DNA of 64,000 nucleotides from Silene conica (Eukaryota; Streptophyta; Magnoliopsida; Caryophyllales; Caryophyllaceae). Position 1 is the first letter of the stretch. Each line of letters opens with the position of its first letter. Position numbers and translations under genes: made by a program. Where the stretch lies: positions 38,694,790 through 38,758,789 of the forward strand of contig CM055314.2 in the NCBI GenBank assembly GCA_029255685.2, written 5' to 3'. Under the pieces are notes generated by a model, which saw only the letters and a list, made by a program, of their open reading frames with translations, did no database searches and was not told the DNA's origin. Of the stretch, positions 11,145 through 22,000 are shown piece after piece.

Positions 11145-11345
11145 TCAATCAAACAAATGTGGGTAACGCTCTCTCATGGATGCCTCGGGTTCCCACGTAG
11201 CCTCCTCCTGATTATGATTGGTCCACAGGACTTTCACCAAGGACGTCTCCCCATTGCGAGTCTTTCGTACCTTCCTGTCCAGAATCTCTTTCGGAATCTC
11301 AACATATGCTAACTGTTCATCCACCTCGAGACAAACTTTGCGACC
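11145..11345 (-). pseudogene. E3 integrase C-terminal tail with chromodomain, out of frame
   Basis: The open frame (11145-11369, stop at 11145-11147) encodes a chromodomain-type tail: LDRKVRKTRNGETSLVKVLW, then ATWEPE and RYPHLF. In chromoviruses this module follows the integrase core and steers insertion toward particular chromatin. Here it joins directly to the zinc-binding start of integrase (about 11340-11350), and it is in a different frame from the upstream polyprotein. The element therefore cannot make a fused integrase-chromodomain. Confidence 0.85.
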
Positions 11346-13390
11346 TCCTTCTTCATATTCGGCCACCAAAACGTCTGCTTAAGGTCCTTATACAGTTTAT
11401 CACCCCCTGGGTGAACAGAATAAGGAGTAGCATGAGCTTCGGTCAGAATTTTCTTCTTTAGTTCCTCATCATTCGGTACACACCATCGCCCACTGAATCT
11501 CAAACTACCGTCGGTATGAATACTGAACTTGGATGCCTCATCACCAACCCCATTCTCCACCATCAAACGCCACTTTTGGATCCTCTCATCGTTCTTCTGC
11601 AATTCCCGAATCTCCCCATACAGCTCAGGCTCCACAGTCAAATCACCAAGGGCATCCCCTTTCCAGATCATAAAAATTCCCATCTCCCTTAATTCGCCAT
11701 GCAACCTCACTCTCGACCTGGCACAACTCAATGCATGAACTGACTTCCTACTTAGGGCATCATCTACCACATTCGCCTTGCCTTCGTGGTAGACGATCTG
11801 CATATCATAGTCCCCGATCAGTTCTATCCACCTCCTCTGCCTCATGTTCAACTCCTTCTGGGTGTAGATGTACTTCAGGCTCTTATGGTCAGAAAACACC
11901 TTAAAAGTGGCTCCGTAAAGGTAGTGGCGCCACAATTTAAGTGCAAAGACCACAGCTCCCAATTCTAAATCATGAGTCGGATAATTTTCCTCGTAGGTCT
12001 TCAACTGGCGAGAAGCATACGCTATCACTCTCCCATCCTGCATTAGCACACAACCCAACCCATGCTTCGAAACGTCGGTAAATACTTCGAAATTATCAGT
12101 CCCAACTGGCAAGGCCAGGATAGGAGCTGTTGTCAGGCGTTCCTTAAGGGTTAGGAATGCCTTCTCACAACTCTCATCCCAGACAAAACGGTTCTCCTTC
12201 TTCATTAACGACGTCAACGGCTTCGCTATCTTCGAAAAGTCTTTGACGAATCTCCGGTAATAACCTGCCAACCCCAGGAAACTTCGAATCTCACTCACAT
12301 TCTTCGGACTTTGCCACTTAGTCACAGCTTCGATTTTACTAGGGTCGACAGATACCCCCTCTTTGGAAATGACATGCCCCAGAAACGCCACTTTCTCCAA
12401 CCAGAACTCACACTTACTCAACTTAGCGTTGAGCTTATGTTCCTCTAGGGTCTGAAGCACCCTCCTCAAATGGTCTTCGTGCTCTTCTGCATTCTTGGAA
12501 TATACCAGGATATCATCGATAAATACCACCACAAACTTGTCCAGGTACGGACTGAAGACTCGGTTCATCAAGTCCATGAACACAGCTGGAGCTTTAGTCA
12601 ATCCAAAGGGCATAACCACAAATTCATAGTGGCCATACCTCGTTCGGAAAGCGGTTTTCGGAATATCTTCATCCTTTATTCTCAACTGATTGTACCCGGA
12701 TCTCAAGTCAATGTTGGAGAAAACCCCAGCTCCACTTAACTGATCGAACAAGTCGTCAATTCTCGGCAAAGGATAACGGTTCTTGATGGTCACATTGTTC
12801 AACTCTCGGTAGTCAACACAAAGTCTCAAACTCCCATCCTTCTTCTTCACAAACAGAACAGGTGCTCCCCAGGGCGACACACTGGGTCGGATGAACCCTT
12901 TCTCAGCTAGTTCATCCAATTGCTTCTTCAACTCCTCCATTTCTTTCGGTCCCATCCGGTACGGTGATTTAGATATCGGTCCCGCCCCGGGTTTTAGGTC
13001 AATGGAAAATTCTACTTCCCTCCTCGGCGGTAATCCTGGAACGTCATCTCGGAACACTCCTTCAAACTCCCGTACCACAGGTATCTCACTAATCTTGGGG
13101 GTCTCGGCCTCACAATCCCACATTTGGCATAAGATTAGGCTCTCTCCTTTTCGCAAACTAGACTTCAGGGTATTGACGGATATGAATTTGATTTTTGGCT
13201 TGACTCGGTATCCCTTGTAAGAAACCCTCACTCCTTTAGGTCCCTTCAAGGAAATCTTCTTTTGATGACAGTCGATAAAAGCCCTATACTTCCCCAGCCA
13301 GTCCATCCCTAAGATCACTTCAAAACCCCCCAAAGGAAATTCTATGAGGTCACCAAAGAAAGTTGCTTCACCGATTTTGATGGGTACACT
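11309..13390 (-). pseudogene. E3 pol: protease end, reverse transcriptase, RNase H, truncated integrase
   Basis: The open frame 13333-11309 has 674 residues. LGMDWL near its start belongs to the protease C-terminal region. The reverse transcriptase holds LCVDYRELN (about 171-179) and the catalytic FIDD (271-274). RNase H follows with [10 protein letters not shown] and [13 protein letters not shown]. The integrase zinc-binding domain begins ([20 protein letters not shown]) but breaks off before its two Cys residues. The catalytic core and GPY/F region are deleted, and the frame then shifts into the chromodomain tail. On the N-terminal side the frame runs on through 13390, where E4 splits it, and resumes in the protease at 25767. 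Replication enzymes look complete, but integration would need help in trans. Confidence 0.92.
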
Positions 13391-14387
13391 TGTGGGGAAT
13401 AAAACGTGTATTCGCCCTATACTTGCAGGATTATAATGAAAAATACAATCGTGAATATGGTCATAAGATTAAAAAGATATGAAAAAGAGTACAACCTTTA
13501 GTCCTTGCGCGAAAGGCCTAAGAACAGGAATTAACACAAATTCCCTCCTATAACTTGCACCCAAGACTTAGAATGAGACGTTGCCGCGTGTGCTAGAAAT
13601 CCTCTCCAACTGCCTTGCAATATCGGGAGAGCCTTTTGAGTTTTAGATGTGAGATCTGGGTTATGGCAGAAGAATGCTCTCAAACCCTAATTTTTCCTTG
13701 AGATTATTTCGTCAGTGCAACAAGAGTAGTCCGACATAAGGAGAAGTCTTCTCCTTATGTACTACACTGGCCGAAATTCTCGAGTAGGGTAAGAGTGGGC
13801 TTTCCACTCTTACCTTATTCTAATTCGTGATTCGACCCATTTAGCTATAAGTTATTCGCGGGATTTTTAATTATAAATCGTAACATGTTATCAGATATTA
13901 ATGCAGTTGATATATTAATAATGGTTTGATAAAATACGATATTGTATAATTACCCAAATTAATATAACTGTTTATATTAATTCGCGAATACAATATTTAA
14001 TTAAATATAACCGTTTATATTTAATTTACGAATTAAACTTATAATCCGTATTAGCTAAAATTATTTAATCCGTATTAAATAATCATCTCAACATCTTATT
14101 GACTAATTTAATAGTCAATACCTCTGACTAACTGTTTAGTCGTATCCGGCATAAATGTGACTGTATTTTCATACCTTCACATCTCTCAAACGTGTCCTAT
14201 ACGTGTGACGTATAGGGACCAGTTGATCACCGCCATCCGTATGACAATAACGTCAAACTTATCTAGCAAGCCAACCGTTATTGATAAACGTGGATCAACT
14301 GGTAATAATACTGAAGTATGCCCTTGTGATCCTTAAAGAGATTTAATAAGTCATTGTACTTAATTGTCAAGGACACCAGCCCCAACA
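13391..14387 (-). repeat. E4 3' LTR, 997 bp (short form)
   Basis: On the minus strand it starts TGTTGGGGCTGG and ends CCCCACA. 997 bp equals the E8 LTR (1071) minus 74. It holds the U3 inverted repeat at 14219-14302 and the 27-base inverted repeat at 13734-13760. It has 43 bases that are absent from the other E4 LTR. Confidence 0.93.
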
Positions 14388-14600
14388 ATCTCCCACTTGT
14401 CCGTACAAGGGTATGTGCAATGACGTTATCACACTACATGTGGAGGACACAAGGCTCCAACAAACTCCCACTTGTGCGTACAAGTGTAGGTGCGATAACC
14501 GATTCTCATATCCTTTTAAAATTTCTCCCACTCAATGTAAGACAATTTGCAAATCCGCATTCGCAAAGGTCGTATCTCACAAGCGATCTGTATCAAGAGT
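14388..14600 (-). mobile_element. E4 3' untranslated region, distal part, with two polypurine tracts
   Basis: In the element's sense this holds a polypurine tract (ACAAGTGGGAGTT), then a 74-base segment starting TGTTGGAG that resembles an LTR start, then a second tract (ACAAGTGGGAGAT) abutting the LTR. 14598-14600 (AGT) is the left target-site copy of E5. Confidence 0.85.
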
Positions 14601-14769
14601 CACTAGTAGAAAAATAGCTTTTTGCGGCTATCTATTTGAGGCGTTTTATCTCAATAGCAGCAAATAGTTTTTTTTTAAAATTAAAATCATATAACAATTT
14701 GAGGCGTTTTTGGGAAAAACGCCTCAAAAAACCTTTTTGCGGCGTTAATTGTAGAAACGCAGCAAACGA

Positions 14770-15712
14770 GTGATACATAGAAAGAATAAAATTAATAAAT
14801 CTCCATCCTCTCGCTTCATTTTACAAACCTCAAAAACTCGCCCTTCTTACCCACAACCACAGCGTGCCCTTCTTACCCACAACCACGGCGTGCTCCACTA
14901 CCACGGCGTGCCCCACCACCACCGCGTCACCTCGCCTTTTGTTGTTGATATTAGGTATGTAAATTTGTTGTTCATTGTTTATATTTAGGGTTAAATTCAA
15001 TGTTATTATTGTTAGGGTTTATATTTATTTTCGATTAATTGGAGTGTTTATATTCGAAATACAGTACAATACGATTACTTAGGGTTTAAGCTTTTTTGAT
15101 TTGGGAGACTTCCGAAATATCGGGTCTGATAGGGCTTTGCGAGAATGTGGTTTTGTCTGAACATTAGAGTAAGGATGTTGTGTATCAACCTCTTCTTTGA
15201 ATGCGTGGTTAGCCAGGTAAATTAAGTTAAAGGGGAGATACGAGAAAAGCAAAACTAGAAGTGTATCAACCTCTCCTTTGCTACTTCCTTCTTTAAATCT
15301 TTTCGTTATGACCTTTTCTTGTGATATTGTGAATTACCCATTAATTATTAATATTTGTTCATTTTTTGTTACCCAATTTTACTGTGATTATGGAGATTTG
15401 ATACTAAATTATAGTGAAATCGTTGTGTCGATCCAGAATAGTCTTGTTCGAGATATTGGCAGACAAGTCTTGGAATGTATAGCATGTGTGTAATATGAAA
15501 TATCTTCCCTTAGTTTATCACTTGTGTGCATTGTTCTCGTTGTTTTCGTCGTGTCAGTAGATTTGTGGACTCTGTTGTTGTCTTAATCATATCCTTTGAT
15601 TAGATTTTAGGTGTTGGTTGGGGAAGTGTCATTGTACATAAGTCTTAGCTACTTTGGTTTGAGTATCGTTTTTCTTGGTCATGACACTTATTTTTGTGAA
15701 TAATGCCTGCAG
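14770..15712. other. E5 left interior, no recognised gene
   Basis: Between the subterminal repeats and the first kinase exon. A 72-codon frame at 14770-14988 opens on a C-rich segment resembling a plant 5' untranslated leader, but I recognise no domain. 15000-15712 is T-rich, promoter- or intron-like. It could include captured flanking DNA of the kinase gene, but that is unproven. Confidence 0.4.
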
Positions 15713-16185
15713 TTATGCATGAGCTCCATCTTATACACTGACTTGAAGCTTGAGAATGTGTTATTAGTCTCACCAGATTATGTCAAGGTCCCTGATTACA
15801 AGGTCTATACTCCATATGTAGATATCGTATTAATGCCATGAATTTTGTTTTACTCTTCCTCCTGTTTTACCGCAGTTTGTTGTAACTTTGCATTGTATTG
15901 ACCGGATCATATGTTTGCAGGGATCACATCGGTCACCTAGAGGTAGTTCATATTACAAAAAGGTTCCCAAGCCCATCGCGATTAAGGTCATTGACTTTGG
16001 TAGCACGACTTATAAACGCTCTGAACAGAGCTATGTAGTCTCAACCCGCCATTATCGTGCCCCAGAGGTTATTCTAGGTACAACACGGTTTTGAATTTCT
16101 ATGCACACTGATTTTTGTATTTGCCTCGTCTCCTAAAGCACTTTATTTGGAATTTGTAGGCCTTGGCTGGAGTTACCCATGTGAA
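15713..16185 (+). pseudogene. Captured fragment of an AFC-type (LAMMER/CLK) protein kinase gene
   Basis: Three exon pieces with GT/AG borders. Exon 15713-15802 encodes TDLKLENVLLVSPDYVKVPD, the catalytic-loop region; the usual Pro of DLKPEN is Leu, and about two bases are missing just upstream, breaking the HTDLK frame. Exon 15921-16077 encodes IKVIDFGSTTYKRSEQSY and STRHYRAPEVILG, that is, the DFG motif and activation segment in the form typical of AFC1-3 kinases. Exon 16160-16185 continues with LGWSYPC. In plants these kinases phosphorylate SR splicing factors. The N-terminal lobe and the end of the domain are absent. The third exon runs directly into BUB1 sequence. Confidence 0.85.
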
Positions 16186-16871
16186 GGTGTAAGGGAGTAC
16201 CAAATAAAAGGTCGTGTTGGTGAAGGAGGATTTGCTCAAGTTTTCAGAGCCTATGTTAATAGTGACCCTGATGATGCATACAGTTACTCTAAAGGTAAAA
16301 ATATGTATTCAAGTATCAACTGTCCAGCTTTTTACCAAGTGGTTTTACTCTCTTGATATCTATTCCAACTTGAGAACGAATGGCAGATACAAAACCCTGC
16401 CTTTCCATGGGAGTTTCATATGTATCGTCAGCTTGATAAGCTTATTCCAGATGAAGAAGTGAGTGAGTCTCTTCATTCATCACCTAAAAATATGTTTGAT
16501 TTTATAAGCCTTTTGCTGATAATTGTTTACAGAGGTTGGGATTTGGTTCCGCCCGGAGGATGCATCATTATACGGATTACAGCATTCTTGTGTGTGACTA
16601 TTTGCCAAATGGAACACTTCATGTGGGTTCAATTCTATGCTTTTATGCATGATCTTGAAGGCTTATTATGAATGTTAGCATCTGACTAATAAAGGTATAA
16701 TGCGCAGGATGCTATAAATTCTTATATATTTAATCCCTGCGATACATCCATGGAAGAAGTGTCATGTATCTACTACACCATTGAGATGCTTCACATGCTT
16801 GAGACTCTGCACAATTCTGGCATTATTCATGGAGATTTCAAGCCTGATAATCTTCTTATTCATAATTCGAG
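16186..16871 (+). pseudogene. Captured fragment of BUB1 (mitotic checkpoint kinase), fused to the AFC piece
   Basis: Four exon pieces with GT/AG borders: 16186-16294 (IKGRVGEGGFAQVFRAYVNS, the glycine loop), 16375-16458 (NPAFPWEFHMYRQLD), 16533-16622 (YSILVCDYLPNGTLH) and 16708-16871 (MEEVSCIYYTIEMLHMLETL and the catalytic loop HGDFKPDNLL). These match my memory of the plant BUB1 kinase domain, a spindle-checkpoint kinase acting at kinetochores. The exon carrying the ATP-binding Lys looks altered (KIQKP-type context replaced). The DFG segment and the C-terminal lobe are missing after 16871. No complete kinase can result. Confidence 0.85.
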
Positions 16872-17012
16872 GTATTGTGACACTAATACGTTTAATTTAT
16901 GAGGAAAGGGCCCAAATAATTTTTGAGGAGGAGATTTTTCAGGTTCGTTTTATATGGCACTATTTGAAACAATGATCTTTGAGCAATTTAGTGTGACAAG
17001 CTACTATAGGCA

Positions 17013-17228
17013 CTATTTGAAACAATGATCTTCACATGTGAAATTGGTGGCAGTCACAATAATGCTGCCTGGGTTACACCATTGTGGGTCTTGACTGCAT
17101 TTTAGTTCATAGCAAGATCCACAACTTAACCCACTATTGAATAGAGCCGTGCTGAGGGCCGCTGTGTTGGTTCCGTACCCTTGGCTATACAAGTTCCCGT
17201 ATCCACATGCGCCTCCTGCGTTTTTCAC
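17013..17228 (-). pseudogene. Captured alpha-expansin exon fragment, antisense to the kinase pieces
   Basis: The minus-strand frame encodes [40 protein letters not shown] and [10 protein letters not shown]. This is the first half of the Cys-rich, GH45-like domain 1 of alpha-expansins, secreted proteins that loosen cell walls. The signal-peptide exon and the binding domain are missing. After ATNF the frame runs into a repeat-flanked junction and stops. It lies opposite in direction to the AFC/BUB1 pieces, so it was acquired separately or inverted. Confidence 0.9.
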
Positions 17229-17775
17229 ATGAGTGTAAAAATGAGAATTTTATTCAATGTAGACAATATAATATGTTGAATATTAATCTTGGTACGATAA
17301 ACAAGTAGACTTGTATATGTCCAAAAATGTTAGTAGTGGAACATACATACCCATTGTGCCAGGTTACTAATACTCTACTTATTTTCCTCTTTTTTCCTAT
17401 TTTGTTTCGTCAATTTACCTTGCAGGTTACTAATACTCTACTTATTTTCCTAAAAAGTTGACTAGTTTGGATAGAAAATGGTTTTATGATTGGATTTGAC
17501 ATAGGGTTTGCATTGACTCTCTGGTTTTGTGATTGTCCTAGTGTTTATCCATTAGTTTACTGTTTACTGTCCATACCTTATCATAATCTAAAGGGTATTT
17601 GACACGAATAATGTTTGGAAAAATCCCCTTATGAGCTAGCCATGAGTCCCAACGACCATGTTAGAGATTACTGGAAACCAAGGACTCTCGGTCCCTGATG
17701 ATTCCCAAAGTGAAATCAAATATATTATCTTTTCAAATAGCTTCACTACAATTAATGAAGTATCATGCTTTGCAG
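17229..17775. other. E5 spacer with a 26-bp direct repeat
   Basis: The phrase GTTACTAATACTCTACTT and the eight bases after it occur twice (about 17363-17388 and 17426-17451). No exon is recognised. The spacer separates the expansin and formin-like pieces. Confidence 0.5.
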
Positions 17776-17836
17776 ATACAACTGAAGTTCTTGGCTGAGG
17801 AAACGCAAGCAATAAGCAAAGGGATCGAAAAGGTTA
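17776..17836 (+). pseudogene. Possible captured exon of a type II formin (FH2 domain)
   Basis: After the acceptor TTTGCAG the frame encodes IQLKFLAEETQAISKGIEKV, followed by a possible GT donor. This resembles the FH2 helical segment of plant group II formins (IQLKFLAEEMQAISKGLEKV type), actin-nucleating proteins. The match is about 20 residues recalled from memory, so it is a probable call. The surrounding frame (17698-17988) is not recognised. Confidence 0.5.
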
Positions 17837-18389
17837 TTCAAATAGCTTCCCTGTTTCAGAAGCGTGGAATTGTTGATAAGCCCTCAAATTACAAATTTTG
17901 TGGAATGTTGATAACACACACACTAGCAGCCCTCTCCATTGTAGCCACTTCAGAGATTCACGAAGTTCCATCACATTGTCAAGCGTAAATTATTGTCTAA
18001 AGCAATTAGTATAGATTGCATTTTATTTAAAACACTTGTACAGTATTATTTTAAAAACATGTAACATTCTCTTGTAAAAATACATTTGAGAGTTATCATA
18101 TTTAAATAATTTGTGTGCATTTTTTCATATTAACCAAAAAAAAAAAAAAAAAACTTTTTTTTTTTTTACCCTATTTGCGGCGTTTTTTGAAAAAAACGCC
18201 TCAAGTAGAAGACCTATTTGCGGCGGTTTTTTCAAAAAACGCCTCAAATAGCCTTTTCTATTTGCGGCGTTTTTTTTACGCCTCAAATGACTTTTTCTAT
18301 TTGCGGCCCCTTTATTTGCTGCTACACTAAAAACGCCGCAAATGGCCTCATTTTTGACGCCTCAAATAAGTATTTTTCTACTAGTGAGT

Positions 18390-19039
18390 GGTTTCCCCGA
18401 CTAGAGAGTAACTTAACTGATAAAACGAATCTGTATTCGAGCATGGCCATGCATTTCAGTTACTACTCCTCGAGTGGCCCTGAGAAATGATAAAATCCTG
18501 ATAAGGGTTTGGATATTTCCCTCAACTCGAATCCTGTTGATATCGCGCAGCATGAAATAACCCAGAAAAAATCCTCTTGGCCCCTGTTACGGTGACCGTG
18601 GGAAAGAAACCAAAGTTACCCAAAATCTGCCTTAATCTCAAGAGACAGTTGAAAGTCAAAAGACTCGACTCTAAGGAACACTATGGAGGTCCTATCCACG
18701 ACCTGGCACCCAATGTTATAAAACATTTAAGACTCCATAACGCTGTCACGGGGTGTCCTACGAGATATCCGTATAACTCGCCTTTGTGATTGGTCAGTCA
18801 GCCGCGTGACTTATGGCTCGTTGAACCCACCATCAACCAACGTCACAAAATGATTACCTGAGTTATCAGCTCAAGTGGGTAATCAAGGACCAAAACGATG
18901 TAATGTTAATCAGTTCACTTTGTGGTGTTCAAAATTGGCGTACAATTCCACATGAAAAACAAAACATTATATATCATAACAATAAGGTTGAATAGAGTAC
19001 ACGAGAAAATGAATTATTACATGAATTCATAAAAGAGTA
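18390..19039 (-). mobile_element. E4 3' untranslated region, proximal part
   Basis: Continues the region interrupted by E5 and runs to the gag-pol stop at 19040. It is collinear with 43658-44330 of E8. A 70-codon frame antisense to the element (18577-18789 here) is open in all family copies in the window, but has no recognisable domain. Confidence 0.85.
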
Positions 19040-22000
19040 CTACAACTTAGGAACACATCCAATTCCCATGGAATGAATGTGCCCTTCATGCTTATCACGT
19101 GGTAATGCTTTTGTGAGAGGATCAGCTATGTTGTCATCCGTAGCGATCTTATCAATGAAAATCTCTTTTTGCTCCACGTAATCTCTGATTAGATGAGCTT
19201 TCCGTTGTACATGCCTAGCCTTGTTGCTAGACTTATGCTCCTTAGCTTGGAAGATGGCACCTTTATTATCACAATAAACGGTGATTGGGTCATTCGAACT
19301 AGGCACTACTGATAGCCCTTGTAAGAATTGACGCATCCATATTGCTTCCTTAGCTGCTTCTGAGGCGGCATAGTACTCGGACTCAGTCGTAGAATCTGCT
19401 GTAACACTCTGTTTAGAACTTTTCCAGCTGACAGCAGCGCCATTAAGAGTAAAAACGAATCCAGATTGAGATTTCGAGTCATCTCGATCCGTTTAGAAGC
19501 TAGCATCTGCGTAACCCGTGGCGCAGAGCGTCGAGTCGCCTCCGTAAGTCAATCCCCAATCTTTAGTCCTCCGTAGGTACTTAAGAATGTTTTTCACGGC
19601 CATCCAGTGTTGTTCACCTGGATGAGCTTGGAATCGACTTGTCATACTCAATGCCTATGCAACGTCAGGACGTGTGCATATCATGGCATACATGATCGAT
19701 CCTATTGCCGAAGCATAAGGAATCCGACTCATGCGCTCTTTCTCTTCCAATGACTTAGCTTCTTGAGTCTTGCTCAAGTGAAGCCTAGGAGTCATAGGAA
19801 GGAACCCCTTCTTGGAGTTCGTCATGCTGAATCTCTCCAGGATCTTATCCATATAAGACTCCTGACTGAGAGACAACATCCGTCGTGATCTATCCCTGTA
19901 GATACGGATGCCCAAAATTCTTTGTGCCTCTCCCAGATCTTTCATCTGGAAATGGTTTTTCAACCATGCTTTAACCGAAGATAAGAGAGGTATGTCATTC
20001 CCAATCAAGAGTATGTCGTCGACATACAGTACGAGGAATACAATCTTGCTCCCACTCGACTTGATATAGAGACATGGTTCCTCGACTGATCGAATGAATC
20101 CATTCTCTTTTATCACTTGGTCGAAGCGATGATTCCAACTCCGCGATGCTTGCTTAAGTCCATAGATGGAACGCTTAAGCTTGCAAACTTTCTTAGGATG
20201 TTCAGGATCAATAAAACCCTCGGGTTATACCATGTACAACTCTTCCTCCAAATAACCGTTTAAGAAGGCGGTTTTAACGTCCATTTGCCATATTTCATAA
20301 TCGTGAAATGCGGCGATCGCTAAGATAATCCGAAAGGAACGTAGCATGACTACGGGTGCAAAAATCTCATCGTAGTGCAAGCCTGGCACTTGGGTGAAAC
20401 CTTTAGCAACTAGTCTGGCCTTGTGGATATCTTGTTGTCCTTCCACGGCATGCTTTATCTTGTAAAGCCATTTGCATTGAAGGGGACGTACCTTTGCAGG
20501 TAGGTCCACAAGATCCCACACGTTGTTCTCATACATGGAGTCCATCTCGGATTGCATGGCTTCTAGCCATAGCTTTGAGTCAGAACTGGTCATGGCACCT
20601 TTATAGGTTGTGGGTTCATTACCCTCTAGGAGTAAGACGTCATCTATATCACGTTCCTCGACCATACCAATGTATCTGTCCGGAGGAATAGAGACTCTTC
20701 CCGACCTCCTAGGTTCCTCAAGGATATCTACCGCAGCCTCGGTTGAAGGTACTGTTTCCTCCAATGGTTGCTCGGTAGTTGGTTCTTGAACCCCCGATAA
20801 CTCGAAGGCTCTATTACTTGACTTGTTCTCGAGAAATTCTTTCTCTAAGAACGTCGCACTAGCCGCAACAAAAACACGTTGTTCGGTTGGCGAGTAGAAT
20901 TAATGACCAAAAGTTCCCTTTGGGTAGCCTATAAAGTATGTCTTGACCGATCGCGGGCCGAGCATATCCTCGTGTCTCCACTTGACATAAGCCTCGCAGC
21001 CCCAAACCCGAATAAAGGACAAGTTAGGGACCGTTCCCTTCCATAATTCGTATGGAGTCTTGTCAACAGCTTTAGACGGACTTCGGTTAAGTATTAGAGC
21101 GGCTGACAAAAGAGCATAGCCCCACAATGAATCAGGCACAACGGTGTGACTCATCATGGATCGAACCATATCAAGTAGAGTTCGATTTCTCCGTTCGGAC
21201 ACACCATTTAATTGTGGTGTTCCAGGTGGAGTCAACTGTAGCACGATGCCACAGTCTTTAAGGTGTTGAGCAAACTCGTGTGAAAGATACTCACCACCAC
21301 GATCCGAACGTAGTGCTTTAATCTTTCTACCCAGCTGGTTCTGTACCCGATTCTGGTATTCTTTGAACTTTTCAAAGGATTCACTTTTATGTTTCATCAA
21401 GTAGATATAGCCGTATTTACTCAAATCATCCGTGAAAGTGATGAAATACCTATAGCCTTCTCGTGCGTTGATCGACATAGGGCCACATACGTCCGTATGT
21501 ATGAGTCCTAATAGGTCGGCAGCGCGCATTCCAACACCTTTGAAGGAAATACGAGTCATTTTGCCGATGAGACATGATTCACACGTGCCATATGATTCGA
21601 AATCAAAAGGCGATATTGCTCCATTCTGTATGAGCTGTTTTACGCGTTTCTCATTTATGTGTCCCATATGACAATGCCATAGGTAAGTTTGATCTTTGTC
21701 ACCTACCTTTAATTTCTTGTTATTCACATGTAATATCTCGGTAGTTTGATCTAAAACATAAATTCCATTCATGGAAACTGCCTTGCCATAAATCATATTG
21801 TGTAAGGAGAAAATACAGCTATTATTCTCTATTACAAATGAAAAACCAAGTTTGTCAAGTGCAGAAACTGAAATAATGTTTTTGGACAAACTAGGAACAT
21901 AATAACAGTTATATAAAAATAACTCGTATCCACTTGGAAGCTGGATCACGTATGTTCCCTTCGAGACTGCAGCAACGCGTGCTCCATTCCCGACACGCAG

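Larger units (their letters stand above)
14601..18386. mobile_element. E5: non-autonomous CACTA transposon carrying host-gene fragments (Pack-CACTA)
   Basis: A perfect 16-base terminal inverted repeat (CACTAGTAGAAAAATA) and a three-base target duplication (AGT at 14598-14600 and 18387-18389) define a 3786-bp CACTA (En/Spm) element. Subterminal repeats are variants of TTTGCGGCGTTTT and AACGCCTCAAAT, dense at 14620-14765 and 18172-18370. No transposase was found. The interior holds intron-bearing pieces of an AFC (LAMMER) kinase, the mitotic checkpoint kinase BUB1, an alpha-expansin in reverse, and probably a type II formin. It interrupts the E4 3' untranslated region. Confidence 0.93.

Noticed and set aside
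20494..20691. Plus-strand frames inside E4 gag-pol and mirror frames in E7/E8 (for example 42006-42203)
   Set aside because: Exact antisense shadows of the gag-pol gene.
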